Origin: Paenibacillus terrae
GTDB taxonomy: Bacteria; Bacillota; Bacilli; Paenibacillales; Paenibacillaceae
DNA: 64,000 bases
Direction: 5' to 3'
NCBI RefSeq assembly: GCF_000943545.1
Contig: NZ_JTHP01000004.1
Span: forward strand, 115,196 to 179,195
Part shown: in pieces, positions 1 to 9,789 of the stretch
Layout: every line of letters begins with the position of its first letter
Position numbering within the stretch: position 1 is the first letter of the stretch
Position numbers and translations under genes: made by a program
The notes under the pieces: generated by a model
The model's input: the letters and a program-made list of their open reading frames with translations, nothing else
What the model was told of the DNA's origin: nothing
Database searches by the model: none

Positions 1-245
1 TTAATAAAAGGAGCTCCCACGAGCCGGGCCAGTCTGCGTGCAATTTCGGTTTTACCCACGCCCGTCGGACCGATCATCAAAATATTTTTGGGCACAATTT
101 CATCCCGGATATCGTCCGGCAGCTTGCTGCGCCGATAACGGTTGCGCAAGGCAACGGCAACGGATTTTTTAGCCTGCTTCTGTCCGACAATATATTTATC
201 CAGCTCGGATACAACTTGTCTGGGCGTCAACGATTGATTATTCAT
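1..245 (-). CDS. hslU: HslU (ClpY) ATPase subunit, N-terminal part
   Basis: Only the first ~81 residues are present; the rest lies beyond the left window edge. HslU is the hexameric AAA+ unfoldase that feeds substrates to the HslV peptidase in the cytoplasm. The visible part opens with the family's typical N-terminus ([16 protein letters not shown]) and has an intact Walker A motif GPTGVGKT at about residues 59-66. The start ATG is preceded by a GGAGGAGTGC ribosome binding site. It lies directly downstream of hslV with a gap of about 36 bp, so the two are presumably co-transcribed and made in matched amounts. Identification is secure. Confidence 0.96.
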   Translation of the reverse strand, partial: MNNQSLTPRQVVSELDKYIVGQKQAKKSVAVALRNRYRRSKLPDDIRDEIVPKNILMIGPTGVGKTEIARRLARLVGAPFI

Positions 246-281
246 TTTGCACTCCTCCACCCTTGAATACTCAGAGCCGAT

Positions 282-824
282 TTACAGTTCTTCCACGATA
301 ATCTGATTGTTCGTATACACGCATATCTCCGACGCAACCTCCAGCGCTTCCCGGGCCATATCCTTTGCCTCCATGCCGGAGCCATGACGCTTGAATGCAC
401 GCGCCGCCGCCAATGCAAAATTTCCGCCTGAGCCGATCGCAAGCACATCATCGTCCGGCTCGATAATTTCACCACCCCCGGAAATGAGTAGCATTCCGGA
501 TTGATCCATAACAATCATCAAAGCCTCCAGCTTACGCAGGATACGGTCCTGCCGCCAGTCCTTAGCCAGTTCCACCGCGGCCCGCTGAAGATTGCCATGA
601 TGTTCCTCCAGCTTGTTTTCAAACTTTTCAAACAATGTGATGGCATCCGCCACTGAACCAGCAAAACCTGCGACCACCTGACCACGGTATAATCTGCGTA
701 CTTTTTTCGCCGTTTGCTTCATGACGACACTGTTACCGAACGTTACCTGACCATCACCGGCAATAGCTCCCTTGCCATTGTGGCGTACAGCACAGATGGT
801 GGTAGCATGAAAGGACATATCCAT
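282..824 (-). CDS. hslV: HslV (ClpQ) peptidase subunit
   Basis: HslV is the proteasome-like peptidase that forms a two-ring dodecamer capped by HslU. At 180 residues it has the usual length. The beta-subunit fold signature is visible: ATTICAV near the N-terminus, [17 protein letters not shown] and AIGSGG. The open frame extends to 848, but the ATG at 824 is chosen because an AAAGGAGGA site lies 7 nt before it; the longer form would have no such site. The nucleophile is either Thr8, as in the E. coli enzyme, or an N-terminal serine, as reported for Bacillus ClpQ; the sequence alone does not decide. It sits 26 bp after trmFO. Confidence 0.96.
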   Translation of the reverse strand: MDMSFHATTICAVRHNGKGAIAGDGQVTFGNSVVMKQTAKKVRRLYRGQVVAGFAGSVADAITLFEKFENKLEEHHGNLQRAAVELAKDWRQDRILRKLEALMIVMDQSGMLLISGGGEIIEPDDDVLAIGSGGNFALAAARAFKRHGSGMEAKDMAREALEVASEICVYTNNQIIVEEL

Positions 825-850
825 AACGCGCTCCTCCTTTTCCTTCATCC

Positions 851-2191
851 TTATGCCTGTACTTCGGCTGACATAACTTCCGCTTCGTTGATGTAACCAC
901 GCAAGCTTTCCAGCGCACGGTTAGCAAGCGCTTCGTTCTTGTCCTTCTTGTTGCGAATACGCGTTTCCAGCTTTGGCAGCAGACCGAAGTTCGCATTCAT
1001 CGGCTGAAAATGTTTGAAATCAGCGGTTGTGATGTAACGAGCCATACTGCCGAGTGTCGTTTCCGCAGGGAACACAAACATTTCTTGTCCACGCGCCGCA
1101 CGCGCTGCATTCATTCCCGCCAGCAATCCCGAGGCCGCAGATTCCACGTACCCTTCTACTCCAGTCATTTGTCCGGCAAAGAACAGATTACTTCTGCCTT
1201 TGAACTGATAGGTCGGATGAAGCTGCTGTGGGGAATTAATAAAGGTGTTGCGATGCATTACACCATAACGTACAAACTCTGCATTCTCCAGGCCCGGTAT
1301 CATGGAAAATACGCGCTTTTGCTCTCCCCATTTCAAATGAGTCTGGAAGCCAACCAGGTTGTACAGTGTACCCGCCGCATTATCCTGACGAAGCTGCACA
1401 ACGGCATATGGCAGCTCTCCTGTATGTGGGTTCACGAGACCGACTGGTTTCATCGGCCCAAACAATGCCGTCTGCTTACCGCGCTGCATCATCACTTCAA
1501 TGGGCATGCAGCCTTCGAAGTAAATTTCTTTTTCGAATTCCTTAACTTGTGCCACCTCAGCCGTAATCAGCGCCTCATAAAAAGCGTCAAATTCCGCTTC
1601 ATTCATCGGACAGTTCAAGTAGGCTGCTTCTCCCTTATCGTAGCGGGAAGCCAGATAAACCTTACTCATGTCGATAGAGTCCTTCTCCACAATCGGGGCC
1701 GCCGCATCGTAAAAGTAAAAATACTCTTCTCCCATCAGCGATTTAATCTGTTCCGACAAAGCCGGAGAAGTTAAAGGCCCGGTAGCAATGACCACGATCC
1801 CATCCTGTGGAATTTCCTGAAGCTCCTCATTGACAACCTCAATAAGCGGATGTTGATGAAGGGTATCTGTAATATGGCCGGAAAATCCATCTCGATCCAC
1901 CGCCAGCGCACCACCAGCCGGAACAGCATGACGATCTGCGGCATTCAAAATCAAGGAGTTCAATATTCTCATTTCTTCCTTCAGCACACCTACCGCGTTA
2001 GTCAAGCCGTTAGCCCGTAAAGAATTGCTGCACACCAGCTCGGCAAATTTATCTGTATGATGTGCCGGTGTTTTAACAACCGGTCTCATTTCATATAACT
2101 TAACAGGCACACCACGGCTTGCAATCTGCCAGGCAGCTTCGCTGCCCGCCAAACCTGCTCCGATGACCGTTACCTTTTGTAGTTCACTCAC
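851..2191 (-). CDS. trmFO: TrmFO, folate-dependent tRNA m5U54 methyltransferase
   Basis: TrmFO methylates U54 of the tRNA T-loop using methylene-tetrahydrofolate and FADH2, the route found in most Firmicutes instead of SAM-dependent TrmA. The 446-residue protein has an N-terminal FAD-binding Rossmann motif (GAGLAGSE, residues 11-18), the conserved LVCSNSLR segment, and a C-terminal [18 protein letters not shown] block with the GidA-like signature. The start is GTG with a GGGGGA site 7 nt upstream. It follows topA by 27 bp and precedes hslV by 26 bp, so topA-trmFO-hslV-hslU reads as one operon. The xerC/codV gene found between trmFO and hslV in Bacillus subtilis is absent here. Confidence 0.97.
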   Translation of the reverse strand: MSELQKVTVIGAGLAGSEAAWQIASRGVPVKLYEMRPVVKTPAHHTDKFAELVCSNSLRANGLTNAVGVLKEEMRILNSLILNAADRHAVPAGGALAVDRDGFSGHITDTLHQHPLIEVVNEELQEIPQDGIVVIATGPLTSPALSEQIKSLMGEEYFYFYDAAAPIVEKDSIDMSKVYLASRYDKGEAAYLNCPMNEAEFDAFYEALITAEVAQVKEFEKEIYFEGCMPIEVMMQRGKQTALFGPMKPVGLVNPHTGELPYAVVQLRQDNAAGTLYNLVGFQTHLKWGEQKRVFSMIPGLENAEFVRYGVMHRNTFINSPQQLHPTYQFKGRSNLFFAGQMTGVEGYVESAASGLLAGMNAARAARGQEMFVFPAETTLGSMARYITTADFKHFQPMNANFGLLPKLETRIRNKKDKNEALANRALESLRGYINEAEVMSAEVQA

Positions 2192-2218
2192 GTTTAAATC
2201 CCCCTGCTATTGTTGTTC

Positions 2219-4321
2219 TTATGAAGTCTCTACACCCTCGTCGCTATCTTCCAGCATTTCACTGTGATCGCAGACGGTACAGTTGAGCTTCGTTCCCTGT
2301 TTTGTACGTTTTTCGACCATTAGGCTAGCACAGCTTGGACAAGGCTTAATGGACGGTTTATCCCAGGATACAAAATCGCATTCCGGATAACGGTCACACC
2401 CATAAAAGATACGTCCTTTTTTACTCCGCCGTTCCACAACATGGCCCTCACCACATGTAGGACAATTGATCCCGATATCCTTGACAATCGGCTTCGTATT
2501 GCGGCAATCCGGGAACGCAGAGCAGGCCAGAAATTTACCAAAGCGTCCGAGCTTATACACCATCGGGCTGCCACATTTGTCACAAATGACATCGGATTCT
2601 TCATCCTTGATCTCAATTTCCTTCATTTCTTCCTCTGCCACTTCCAGACGCTTCTCAAACGACTCATAAAAGTCACTCAAGACCTTGACCCAGTCTCCTT
2701 CGCCTTCTTCTACGTGGTCAAGATCACCTTCCATATTGGCCGTGAATTCCACGTTCAGAATTTCAGGAAAGAATTCCTCCATCTGCTCGATGACCAGTTC
2801 TCCCAGCTCTGTAGGGAAGAACTTCTTCTCTTCAATGGCGACATAGCCACGCTTCTGAATAGTTTCCAGTGTCGGTGCATACGTACTCGGACGTCCGATA
2901 CCCAGTTCTTCCAGCGTTTTCACCAATCGTGCCTCTGTATAACGGGGAGGCGGTTGCGTGAAATGCTGCTTCGGCTCAACCGATTCCTTTTTCAGCTTGT
3001 CGCCCGGTTTAAGCGGCGGCAGCAGCTTATCTTCTTCGGTTTTACCATCGTCATTCCCCTCCACATACACTTTCATGAAGCCTGGAAAACGAACCTTCGA
3101 GCCGGCTGCCCGGAATATAGTCTCACCCGCTTCAATATCAACGGACAAGGTATCCATAATAGCGGAAGCCATCTGGCTGGCCATAAAACGCTCCCATACC
3201 AGTTTGTACAAACGGAACTGATCCCGGCTCATAAACGGCTTAACCGTTTCCGGGTCACGCAACCCGGAGGTTGGACGAATCGCTTCATGCGCATCCTGGG
3301 CGTTGGCCGCTTTTTTGGAATATTGACGAGGACTTTCAGGTACAAAAGCTTCGCCATATTTCTGAATAATGAATTCCTTCGCTTCCTCTTGGGCCGAAAC
3401 GGCTATTCGTGTGGAATCCGTACGCATATACGTAATCAGACCCACGGTTCCTTCCTTGCCCAAGTCCACACCCTCATACAACTGCTGGGCCACGGACATC
3501 GTTTTGGATGCACGGAAGTTGAGTTTCCGAGCCGCCTCTTGCTGCAAGGAGCTAGTCGTGAATGGTGGAGAAGGATTGCGCAAACGCTCTTTCTCTTTCA
3601 CATCACGGACCTTGTAAGACGACTTACCGATAGCCTCCAGCACTTCTTGTACATCCGCTTCGCTGGAGAGCTCTTTCTTTTCGCCACGAAGCTGATGGAA
3701 TTTCGCCTCAAAGGTACTGTCCTTAATCGCCAGTTTAGCTGTGATCGTCCAATACTCTTCAGGCACAAACTCATTAATCTCGTTTTCCCGGTCCAGGATA
3801 ATTTTCACGGCAACCGACTGCACGCGCCCTGCGGACAAGCCCTTCTTTACCTTTTTCCAAAGCAATGGACTGATTTTGTAGCCGACAAGCCGATCAAGAA
3901 TCCGCCGTGCTTGTTGGGCATTGACCAAATCCATATTGATTTTGCGTGGTGTTTTAAATGCATCCTTGACGGCCTGCTTTGTGATCTCATTAAATACAAC
4001 GCGGCAGTCTGCTGTATCGTCCAGATCCAGCGCATGCGCCAAATGCCAAGCGATAGCTTCGCCTTCGCGATCCGGGTCAGCCGCTAGATATACTTTTTTT
4101 ACTTTTTTTCTGGCATCCTTTAATTCTTTCAAAATCGAGCCTTTACCTCGAATGGTAATGTATTTGGGATTAAAATCATTTTCGACCTCTACGCCGATCT
4201 GACTCTTTGGTAAATCCCTGATATGACCCATGGAAGCCTTGACGATATATTTGCTGCCCAAGTATTTGCCGATCGTCTTCGCCTTGGAAGGCGATTCCAC
4301 GATGACGAGTGAATCCGCCAT
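2219..4321 (-). CDS. topA: DNA topoisomerase I
   Basis: This type IA topoisomerase relaxes negative supercoils by single-strand passage. The 700-residue protein starts with a Toprim domain ([12 protein letters not shown]; acidic DPDREGEA at 83-90), followed by the strand-cleavage core with catalytic Tyr298 in [12 protein letters not shown]. The C-terminus carries three four-cysteine zinc ribbons (CDKCG...CSAFPDC, CPTCG...CDRYPEC, CPSC...CTVC), as in Bacillus TopA. The ATG has a GAGGAGGAAG site. It is the first gene of the topA-trmFO-hslVU group; a long hairpin lies in the gap between dprA and topA. Confidence 0.98.
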   Translation of the reverse strand: MADSLVIVESPSKAKTIGKYLGSKYIVKASMGHIRDLPKSQIGVEVENDFNPKYITIRGKGSILKELKDARKKVKKVYLAADPDREGEAIAWHLAHALDLDDTADCRVVFNEITKQAVKDAFKTPRKINMDLVNAQQARRILDRLVGYKISPLLWKKVKKGLSAGRVQSVAVKIILDRENEINEFVPEEYWTITAKLAIKDSTFEAKFHQLRGEKKELSSEADVQEVLEAIGKSSYKVRDVKEKERLRNPSPPFTTSSLQQEAARKLNFRASKTMSVAQQLYEGVDLGKEGTVGLITYMRTDSTRIAVSAQEEAKEFIIQKYGEAFVPESPRQYSKKAANAQDAHEAIRPTSGLRDPETVKPFMSRDQFRLYKLVWERFMASQMASAIMDTLSVDIEAGETIFRAAGSKVRFPGFMKVYVEGNDDGKTEEDKLLPPLKPGDKLKKESVEPKQHFTQPPPRYTEARLVKTLEELGIGRPSTYAPTLETIQKRGYVAIEEKKFFPTELGELVIEQMEEFFPEILNVEFTANMEGDLDHVEEGEGDWVKVLSDFYESFEKRLEVAEEEMKEIEIKDEESDVICDKCGSPMVYKLGRFGKFLACSAFPDCRNTKPIVKDIGINCPTCGEGHVVERRSKKGRIFYGCDRYPECDFVSWDKPSIKPCPSCASLMVEKRTKQGTKLNCTVCDHSEMLEDSDEGVETS

Positions 4322-4360
4322 AGGCTCTTCCTCCTCTCAATTACGTACAATTAGGATAGA

Positions 4361-4428
4361 CTTCCTGAAATGTGGTGAGTTATAGCGCGGAGGCGCTCCG
4401 AGCTATAAAGTCAACACATTTCAGGAAG
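4361..4428. repeat. Long imperfect inverted repeat upstream of topA
   Basis: The arms CTTCCTGAAATGTG (from 4361) and CACATTTCAGGAAG (to 4428) pair, with an inner TTATAGC/GCTATAA stem around a GCGGAGGCGCTCCG core, giving a nearly continuous 68-nt hairpin. It lies between the dprA stop (4539) and the topA start (4321). No T-run follows on either strand, so it is not an obvious terminator. It could be an mRNA-stabilising or processing element, or a palindromic repeat unit. Confidence 0.6.
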
Positions 4429-4517
4429 CGGGGAGGGAGCAGGAATCCGCTGTGCGGATAAATATCTAAACTCCCATCCCCGGATGTTTAATACTGAATT
4501 TATACAATTACTACATT

Positions 4518-4533
4518 AAGGATTTGCAAAATC
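4518..4533. repeat. Degenerate copy of the GGATTTTGCAAAATCC palindrome
   Basis: AAGGATTTGCAAAATC lies just past the dprA stop codon. It resembles the motif that bounds the dispersed repeat at 9636-9753 and stands alone at 15281-15298. It may be chance in AT-rich spacer, so confidence is modest. Confidence 0.35.
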
Positions 4534-4538
4534 AACTA

Positions 4539-5657
4539 TTAAATAAGTTTGTATTTTGTACCCGCAAGCTGGGCGATCCTTTTTTTTATGATTAACGATA
4601 ACAGAACTGAGTGTAAAAGTCCAAAATCCCATGCAGTTGCTTCAAGCAGTTCATCCAGTGTCATGGTTCCTTGCTCCAGCAAAAGCACGACACGCTTTTC
4701 CTCGGGTGTCTCACTCGCTGGTGCTTTGGAGACCCCATTCACATCCAAACCCTGCTCTCTATTGTATGAAGAAACATCCCTTATACGCAAATCGGCTACG
4801 TACTCCTCTACAATATCTGAAGCTTCGGTGACCGTTTTAGCGCCTTGCTTAATCAAACTTAACGTACCTCTGCTCTTCGGTGATGTAATCGGTCCCGGAA
4901 CAGCGAACACATCTCGATCCGCCTCCAACGCAGCATCGGCTGTAATTAGAGAACCGCTTTTTACATCTGCTTCCACGACAACGGTTCCCCGTGTCAGACC
5001 GGCAATGATCCGGTTACGCTGTGGAAACATTCCCGGATGCGATCTGGTGCCTGGTGGATATTCCGATACAATCAAGCCTTTGCTCGCCATCTCTGCAAAT
5101 AAAGATGCATTTTGGGGCGGGTAAATTTGATCAATCGCCGTTCCAAGCACCCCAATCGTATTGCCTCCCCGGCGCAGAGCAGCTTCGTGGCAAATACTGT
5201 CGATCCCTCTCGCCAATCCACTGACCACTGTAATGCCCGCATCACACAATCCCTCTGTCAGCATTTCGGCCGCTCTGCGTCCATAAGCCGTAGGAATGCG
5301 AGTCCCCACCATAGCTACAGAGCATGTATGCAGAAGTGAAATGTCCCCTTTTGTATACAATACCCAAGGCGCGTCTACCGTTTCCTTCATTAATAGGGGA
5401 TAATCCTCATCCACATAAGTAATCACTCCGATATCGCCGGATCGAACCCGCTCATATCTTTCATGTACCCAATCTTCATCGTAACACTGCGCCGCTATAC
5501 GGGCCTGAGTGGGATTTAATCCTACCTCAAGCCATTTCTGCTCGCTAAAATGCAGCAGTTCATCCAGTCGGTAGTCACTCGACCAAATACGCTGAATTGT
5601 TTTTCTACCGATACCCTCTAATTCATGCAAACCCAGCAAAAGCCATCTTTCTTCCAA
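4539..5657 (-). CDS. dprA: DNA processing protein DprA (Smf)
   Basis: DprA loads RecA onto incoming single-stranded DNA during natural transformation. The 372-residue protein has an N-terminal helix-hairpin-helix/SAM-like part (ELEGIGRKTIQRIW), then the Rossmann-like core with VGTRIPTAYGRRAAE, SGLARGIDSICHEAAL and IYPPQN, and a C-terminal winged-helix segment (GTMTLDELLEATAWDFG). The start is TTG behind a GGGGGAA site. It lies between sucD and topA on the same strand, the usual Firmicutes position (sucCD-dprA-topA), but a strong terminator separates it from sucD, so it likely has its own promoter. Confidence 0.95.
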   Translation of the reverse strand: MEERWLLLGLHELEGIGRKTIQRIWSSDYRLDELLHFSEQKWLEVGLNPTQARIAAQCYDEDWVHERYERVRSGDIGVITYVDEDYPLLMKETVDAPWVLYTKGDISLLHTCSVAMVGTRIPTAYGRRAAEMLTEGLCDAGITVVSGLARGIDSICHEAALRRGGNTIGVLGTAIDQIYPPQNASLFAEMASKGLIVSEYPPGTRSHPGMFPQRNRIIAGLTRGTVVVEADVKSGSLITADAALEADRDVFAVPGPITSPKSRGTLSLIKQGAKTVTEASDIVEEYVADLRIRDVSSYNREQGLDVNGVSKAPASETPEEKRVVLLLEQGTMTLDELLEATAWDFGLLHSVLLSLIIKKRIAQLAGTKYKLI

Positions 5658-5762
5658 ACTGCGGTTCCCCCATTCACGGGAAGAGTGAACCCTCCCTTAT
5701 TTTGTGGCACAACGTATCATTTTGCAAGCGTTTCCCTGATAAGCCTGTCCCAACGCAAAAAA

Positions 5763-5807
5763 AAGCAACCTTTTCATCCCCTGTTTAAGAAGACAAAAAG
5801 GTTGCTT
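5763..5807 (-). terminator. Rho-independent terminator of sucCD
   Basis: The arms AAGCAACCTTTT and AAAAAGGTTGCTT pair perfectly over about 12 bp. On the minus strand the hairpin is followed by eight T residues. It lies 80 bp after the sucD stop and ahead of dprA. Confidence 0.88.
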
Positions 5808-5886
5808 ACCTTTCTTTCATTATACACTAGCAAGCGGCAAATTTCGATGCCATTTTACAGCTTGTATATTAATGAAGAAACACGAT

Positions 5887-6816
5887 TTAATGTGTCGTAC
5901 ATAAATGCAAAATACCACGTGCTTCCAGCACACTGACCAGCGTCGAGCCCATCTCGGAAGGAGTCGGTGCCACCTTGATACCACAGGCTTCAAGCGTAGC
6001 GATTTTCTCCTTGGCCGTTCCTTTTCCGCCGGAAATGATGGCGCCTGCATGCCCCATCCGTTTGCCCGGAGGCGCAGTCACACCGCCGATAAAACCGACC
6101 ACCGGTTTCGTCATATTATCCCGAATCCACTCTGCAGCTTCCTCCTCGGCCGTACCGCCGATTTCTCCGATCAGAATGACAGCATGCGTGTTAGGATCTT
6201 CATTGAAGCGTTGCAAAATATCAATAAATTCCGAACCTTTAACCGGGTCACCGCCGATACCCACCGCGGAGGATTGTCCGATGCCCCGGGTAGTCAGCTG
6301 ATGTACCGCTTCATAGGTCAGCGTGCCGCTTCGCGACACAACGCCTACATGGCCCGGCAGATGAATGTAACCCGGCATGATGCCAATTTTGCACTCTCCA
6401 GGTGTAATTACGCCTGGACAGTTAGGGCCGATCAGAACGGTCTTTTTACCTTCCATAAAGCGTTTGACCCTGATCATATCAAGCACCGGAATGCCCTCGG
6501 TTATACAAATCACGAGGTCTAACTCTGCATCCACAGCCTCCAAAATGGAATCCGCAGCAAAAGCAGGCGGTACATAAATAACACTCGCTGTCGCGCCTGT
6601 AGCAGCCTTCGCTTCGCTCACTGTATTAAACACGGGCAACTTGACCTGCTGTCCGTTCTCCAGCGTAATTTCCACCTCGGTGCCGCCCTTGCCTGGAGAG
6701 GTGCCTCCTACCATCTGTGTGCCATAATCAAGCGCACCCTTGGCGTGGAATAACGCCGTTTTTCCCGTAATCCCCTGTGTAATCACCTTTGTATGCTTAT
6801 CGACCAAAATACTCAC
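5887..6816 (-). CDS. sucD: Succinyl-CoA synthetase alpha subunit
   Basis: SucD binds CoA and carries the phospho-histidine intermediate in the reversible TCA-cycle step succinyl-CoA + NDP + Pi to succinate + NTP. The protein (~309 residues) has an N-terminal CoA-binding Rossmann domain ([19 protein letters not shown]), the [13 protein letters not shown] segment and the active-site histidine in [11 protein letters not shown]. The frame opens at a GTG at 6825, but the GTG at 6816 fits better: AGGGGAT lies 9 nt upstream and the protein then begins like Bacillus SucD. It follows sucC by about 50 bp, and the terminator at 5763-5807 closes the operon. Confidence 0.96.
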   Translation of the reverse strand: MSILVDKHTKVITQGITGKTALFHAKGALDYGTQMVGGTSPGKGGTEVEITLENGQQVKLPVFNTVSEAKAATGATASVIYVPPAFAADSILEAVDAELDLVICITEGIPVLDMIRVKRFMEGKKTVLIGPNCPGVITPGECKIGIMPGYIHLPGHVGVVSRSGTLTYEAVHQLTTRGIGQSSAVGIGGDPVKGSEFIDILQRFNEDPNTHAVILIGEIGGTAEEEAAEWIRDNMTKPVVGFIGGVTAPPGKRMGHAGAIISGGKGTAKEKIATLEACGIKVAPTPSEMGSTLVSVLEARGILHLCTTH

Positions 6817-6865
6817 GATCTTCACATCCCCTATCGTTTATTCGGCATATCGGAATGCAAACAGG

Positions 6866-8026
6866 CTATTGAACAAGTTCGACGATTTTCTGGGCACCGT
6901 CCGCCATGGAATCAGCCGCCACGATATTCAAACCGGATTCCGCCAAAATCTGTTTACCCAACTCGACATTCGTACCTTCGAGACGGACAACAAGCGGACG
7001 TGTCAGCCCCAATTGCTTGGCAGCCTCCACCACACCGTTCGCAATGATGTCACACTGCATAATTCCGCCGAAAATGTTCACAAAAATGCCCTTTACCTTC
7101 GGATCGGACAAAATGATTTTGAACGCTTCGGTTACCTTTTCTGTCGTCGCACCGCCCCCTACGTCCAGGAAGTTGGCCGGATCGCCACCGTAATATTTGA
7201 TAATGTCCATCGTCGCCATTGCAAGACCTGCCCCGTTGACCATACACCCAATATTTCCGTCCAATGCGATGTAGCTCAGATCGTATTTGGAAGCTTCGAT
7301 TTCTTTCTCGTCCTCTTCGTCCAAATCACGCAGCTCCAAAATATCCTTGTGGCGGAACAGCGCATTAGAGTCAAAATTCAGTTTGGCATCCAACGCCAGC
7401 ACATTCCCGTCACCTGTGACGACCAACGGATTGATCTCTGCAATCGAACAATCCTTGTCCACAAAAGCTTCGTAGAGCGCCTGCATGAACTTAACCGCCT
7501 TGTTCACCAGCTCATTCGGGATGTTAATGTCATACGCCAGTTTGCGCGCCTGATATACCTGAAGCCCAATCGCCGGATCAACAACCGCTTTAAAAATTTT
7601 CTCCGGAGTAGCCGCAGCTACCTCTTCGATTTCCGTACCGCCTTCTTCCGAGGCCATGATCACGACACGTCCGGTCGCACGATCCACGACAACACCGACG
7701 TAATACTCTTTACGAATATCGCAGCCTTCCTCTACCAAAAGGCGTTTAACCTCTTTGCCTTCAGGCCCGGTCTGATGTGTCACCAGCACCTTACCCAAAA
7801 TTTCTGAAGCATAGGTACGCACTTCATCCAAGCTTTTGGTCACCTTCACACCGCCCGCTTTACCACGTCCACCGGCATGAATTTGCGCCTTTACCACCGT
7901 AACAGCGCTTCCAAGCGATTCTGCTGCAGCAACGGCTTCCTCCACCGTATAGGCAACCTTACCGTTCGGTACAGCCACTCCGTACTGCTTCAATACTTCT
8001 TTACCCTGATATTCATGGATATTCAT
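6866..8026 (-). CDS. sucC: Succinyl-CoA synthetase beta subunit
   Basis: SucC is the nucleotide- and succinate-binding partner of SucD. At 386 residues it has the family length, with an N-terminal ATP-grasp domain ([15 protein letters not shown]), an acidic metal-binding segment ([18 protein letters not shown]) and a C-terminal ligase domain ([22 protein letters not shown]). The ATG has an AGGAGG site. It forms the sucCD operon. The first residues [17 protein letters not shown] are typical and fix the start. Confidence 0.97.
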   Translation of the reverse strand: MNIHEYQGKEVLKQYGVAVPNGKVAYTVEEAVAAAESLGSAVTVVKAQIHAGGRGKAGGVKVTKSLDEVRTYASEILGKVLVTHQTGPEGKEVKRLLVEEGCDIRKEYYVGVVVDRATGRVVIMASEEGGTEIEEVAAATPEKIFKAVVDPAIGLQVYQARKLAYDINIPNELVNKAVKFMQALYEAFVDKDCSIAEINPLVVTGDGNVLALDAKLNFDSNALFRHKDILELRDLDEEDEKEIEASKYDLSYIALDGNIGCMVNGAGLAMATMDIIKYYGGDPANFLDVGGGATTEKVTEAFKIILSDPKVKGIFVNIFGGIMQCDIIANGVVEAAKQLGLTRPLVVRLEGTNVELGKQILAESGLNIVAADSMADGAQKIVELVQ

Positions 8027-8224
8027 TCTGGAATCCTCCTATCAACATGACTGCAACAAGGGCGGTTCACAAGGAAATCTATACTAAACCTACATCATTG
8101 TAACATGTTTTTAAAACGCTTTCCTTATAATTTAACCATATGAATTACAGTATTTTGATATCATTATCATTCCCAAAATCGAATGCTTGGATATTAATGG
8201 ATATTCATTTTAATAGAATACAAA
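8027..8224. other. Intergenic, probable sucC promoter region
   Basis: This AT-rich spacer lies between the sucC start and the terminator of ohrR. It must hold the sucCD promoter on the minus strand, but I could not single out one convincing -35/-10 pair. No open frame or RNA structure was seen. Confidence 0.5.
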
Positions 8225-8275
8225 AAAGTACCTCTTCAAGTTCGGGATTTATTAAATCCGTATGAGAGGTACTTT
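8225..8275 (-). terminator. Terminator downstream of ohrR
   Basis: AAAGTACCTCTT pairs with AGAGGTACTTT; on the minus strand the stem is followed by TTTTTTG. It lies 78 bp after the ohrR stop codon. Confidence 0.8.
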
Positions 8276-8352
8276 AGTTCATTGGGGTATTCCTTCATCC
8301 AGCTACGGGCGGCTACATAACAAGAGATTCGTAAAGTAGCCGGAAATACCCA

Positions 8353-8826
8353 TTATGATTTTTCAACCTGCACATTCGCTTCATGAACTCGATCCAGTAG
8401 ATCATTGAACTGAAACAGGAGCGAGCCGAATTGATCGTGGGTCATGCTTGTTTTTTCCTGAATACATCCCGGCACAGATTGCGCTTTTTCCCGCAATGCA
8501 CTTCCTTCAGGAGTCAAAGAAATCAGCACCTTACGCTCATCCTGAGTCGAACGCTTCCGGTCAATGAGTCCGGCATTCTGCAATCTTTTCAATAACGGGG
8601 TCAGTGTGCCTGAGTCCAGATACAACGCCTCGCCTAATTCCTTCACTGTACATTCCTCGCGCTCCCACAACACAATGAGCACCAAATACTGTGAGTATGT
8701 CACACCAAGCTTTTCCAGATAAGGCTGGTATAGCTTCGTAATCTCTCTGGAGCACGCATATATGGCAAAGCATAACTGATTATCAAGTTTTAATGCTGTA
8801 CCTTCATTATGTTTGTTGTTGTCCAT
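8353..8826 (-). CDS. ohrR: OhrR, MarR-family organic peroxide sensor and repressor
   Basis: This 157-residue winged-helix regulator resembles Bacillus OhrR closely: DNQLCFAIYACSREITK matches the segment carrying the peroxide-sensing cysteine (here Cys19), followed by the MarR core LGEALYLDSGTLTPLLKRL and the wing DERKVLISLT. Oxidation of this cysteine by organic hydroperoxides releases the repressor from DNA in the family. A second cysteine, Cys25, is extra relative to the one-Cys Bacillus protein, so two-Cys chemistry is possible. It is transcribed divergently from ohr, so the shared 147-bp gap should hold its operator. Confidence 0.93.
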   Translation of the reverse strand: MDNNKHNEGTALKLDNQLCFAIYACSREITKLYQPYLEKLGVTYSQYLVLIVLWEREECTVKELGEALYLDSGTLTPLLKRLQNAGLIDRKRSTQDERKVLISLTPEGSALREKAQSVPGCIQEKTSMTHDQFGSLLFQFNDLLDRVHEANVQVEKS

Positions 8827-8886
8827 GCTGTCAGATCACCTACTTTCGTCATAATTTTATCACATTATATAACAAAAAGCATGCTA

Positions 8887-8952
8887 ATTGCACAAAATAC
8901 TTTACAAATAATAATTATTTTGATAAATTAAATTGTGTAAAATATAAATTGA
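8887..8952 (+). promoter_or_regulatory. Promoter and likely OhrR operator of ohr
   Basis: TTGATA (8920-8925) and TATAAA (8943-8948) with a 17-bp spacer form a good sigma-A promoter for ohr. The stretch AATTAAATTGTGTAAAAT inside it resembles the AT-rich Bacillus OhrR operator, built from ACAATT/AATTGT half sites. TTTACA further upstream could serve another start. Operator assignment is inference. Confidence 0.6.
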
Positions 8953-8973
8953 GCGAGAGGCAGTGATTAAATT

Positions 8974-9402
8974 ATGATGACCATTCAACAAAAAATGTAT
9001 GAAACAACAGTGAAAGCAGTTGGAGGACGTAATGGTTATGTCGAGTCTTCTTCCCCTGAACTTCGTTTAAATATTGATACACCCAAAGAAATGGGCGGTG
9101 CAGGCGGCGCGGGTACGAATCCGGAGCAATTATTCGCAGCAGGCTATTCAGCGTGTTTTGACAGTGCTTTGAATATGGTTGCCCGCATGCAACGTATTAA
9201 ACATGAAGGTACCGAAGTAACAGCAACGGTCAATTTCGGTAAAGTTGAAGACGGCGGCTTTGGAATCGGAGTAAACCTCGATGTACTGGTGAGAGGCGTT
9301 GACCATGAAACAGCGGTAAAACTGGTAGAAGGCGCACATGAACAGTGTCCTTACTCCCGCGCTACCCGCGGCAACATTGAAGTCAAGCTGAACGTGCTCT
9401 AA
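8974..9402 (+). CDS. ohr: Ohr/OsmC-family organic hydroperoxide reductase
   Basis: Ohr is a thiol peroxidase that reduces organic hydroperoxides. The 142-residue protein has the two catalytic cysteines of the family in their usual contexts, Cys61 (GYSACFDSAL) and Cys125 (EQCPYSRATRGN), and the N-terminal GGRNGYVESS segment typical of Ohr rather than general OsmC. Two adjacent ATG codons (8974, 8977) could start it; a GAGAGG lies 13 nt upstream. It is divergent from ohrR and ends in a terminator, forming a self-contained peroxide-response pair inserted between sucCD and the yifB group. Confidence 0.95.
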   Translation: MMTIQQKMYETTVKAVGGRNGYVESSSPELRLNIDTPKEMGGAGGAGTNPEQLFAAGYSACFDSALNMVARMQRIKHEGTEVTATVNFGKVEDGGFGIGVNLDVLVRGVDHETAVKLVEGAHEQCPYSRATRGNIEVKLNVL

Positions 9403-9415
9403 TCCGAATTTTACA

Positions 9416-9450
9416 AAAAGCCTCCGAGCTGTTTCTGGTTCGGAGGCTTT
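9416..9450 (+). terminator. Terminator of ohr
   Basis: AAAAGCCTCCGA pairs with TCGGAGGCTTT just past the ohr stop, with a short T-rich tail on the plus strand. Confidence 0.8.
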
Positions 9451-9593
9451 GTATACTTTCAGCTACACCTTCTAAACAAAGGATTGGTAGCTGGTTTTTC
9501 TTCCATCAAGTAACATGGCAGATGATGCATAATCGTATATACGAAACTGATATACTTATTGTATAATCACATTGTCATAATCTTTTTTCTTCT

Positions 9594-9624
9594 CCAGAAC
9601 TTAGCGTCTGGAGCTTTTTTTTGT
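9594..9624 (+). terminator. Second plus-strand terminator in the ohr-yifB gap
   Basis: CTCCAGA-loop-TCTGGAG followed by eight T residues. The ohr mRNA already has a terminator 150 bp earlier, so this one either backs it up or ends a short independent transcript; a TATAAT lies at 9562-9567 but without a good -35 box. Confidence 0.75.
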
Positions 9625-9635
9625 CTTACATGAGG

Positions 9636-9753
9636 ATTTTGCAAAAATCCAATAAGCGACTTCCAATGAACAATATATAGATCGAAAGGGTCTAGTTCGT
9701 CTATATTTTGCACTTCGGAGCGACTGGAATCGAATTTTGCAAAAATCCTGACA
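9636..9753 (+). repeat. Dispersed foldable intergenic repeat, copy 1
   Basis: This ~118-bp element aligns along its whole length, in opposite orientation, with 49572-49690. The 34-nt cores (9671-9704 and the complement of 49622-49655) differ at only two positions. The core can fold as ATATAGATCGAA paired with TTCGTCTATAT. ATTTTGCAAAA-type palindromes bound both ends and AGCGACTTCCA/TGGAATCG forms an outer imperfect pair. It has no coding frame and ends about 35 bp after the yifB stop. The family is not one I recognise. Confidence 0.7.
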
Positions 9754-9789
9754 TAAAAAATATGGACATATCGTTACTTCTATGCCGCT

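Noticed and set aside
1010..1774. 254-codon plus-strand frame
   Set aside because: Antisense shadow of trmFO with no ribosome binding site.
2441..4087. 548-codon open frame on the plus strand
   Set aside because: It is wholly antisense to topA, which has complete family motifs; the frame has no ribosome binding site and a composition typical of a shadow.
9539..9624. Small RNA between the two terminators after ohr
   Set aside because: A TATAAT and a terminator exist, but no good -35 box and the transcript would be only about 50 nt; evidence too thin for an RNA call.
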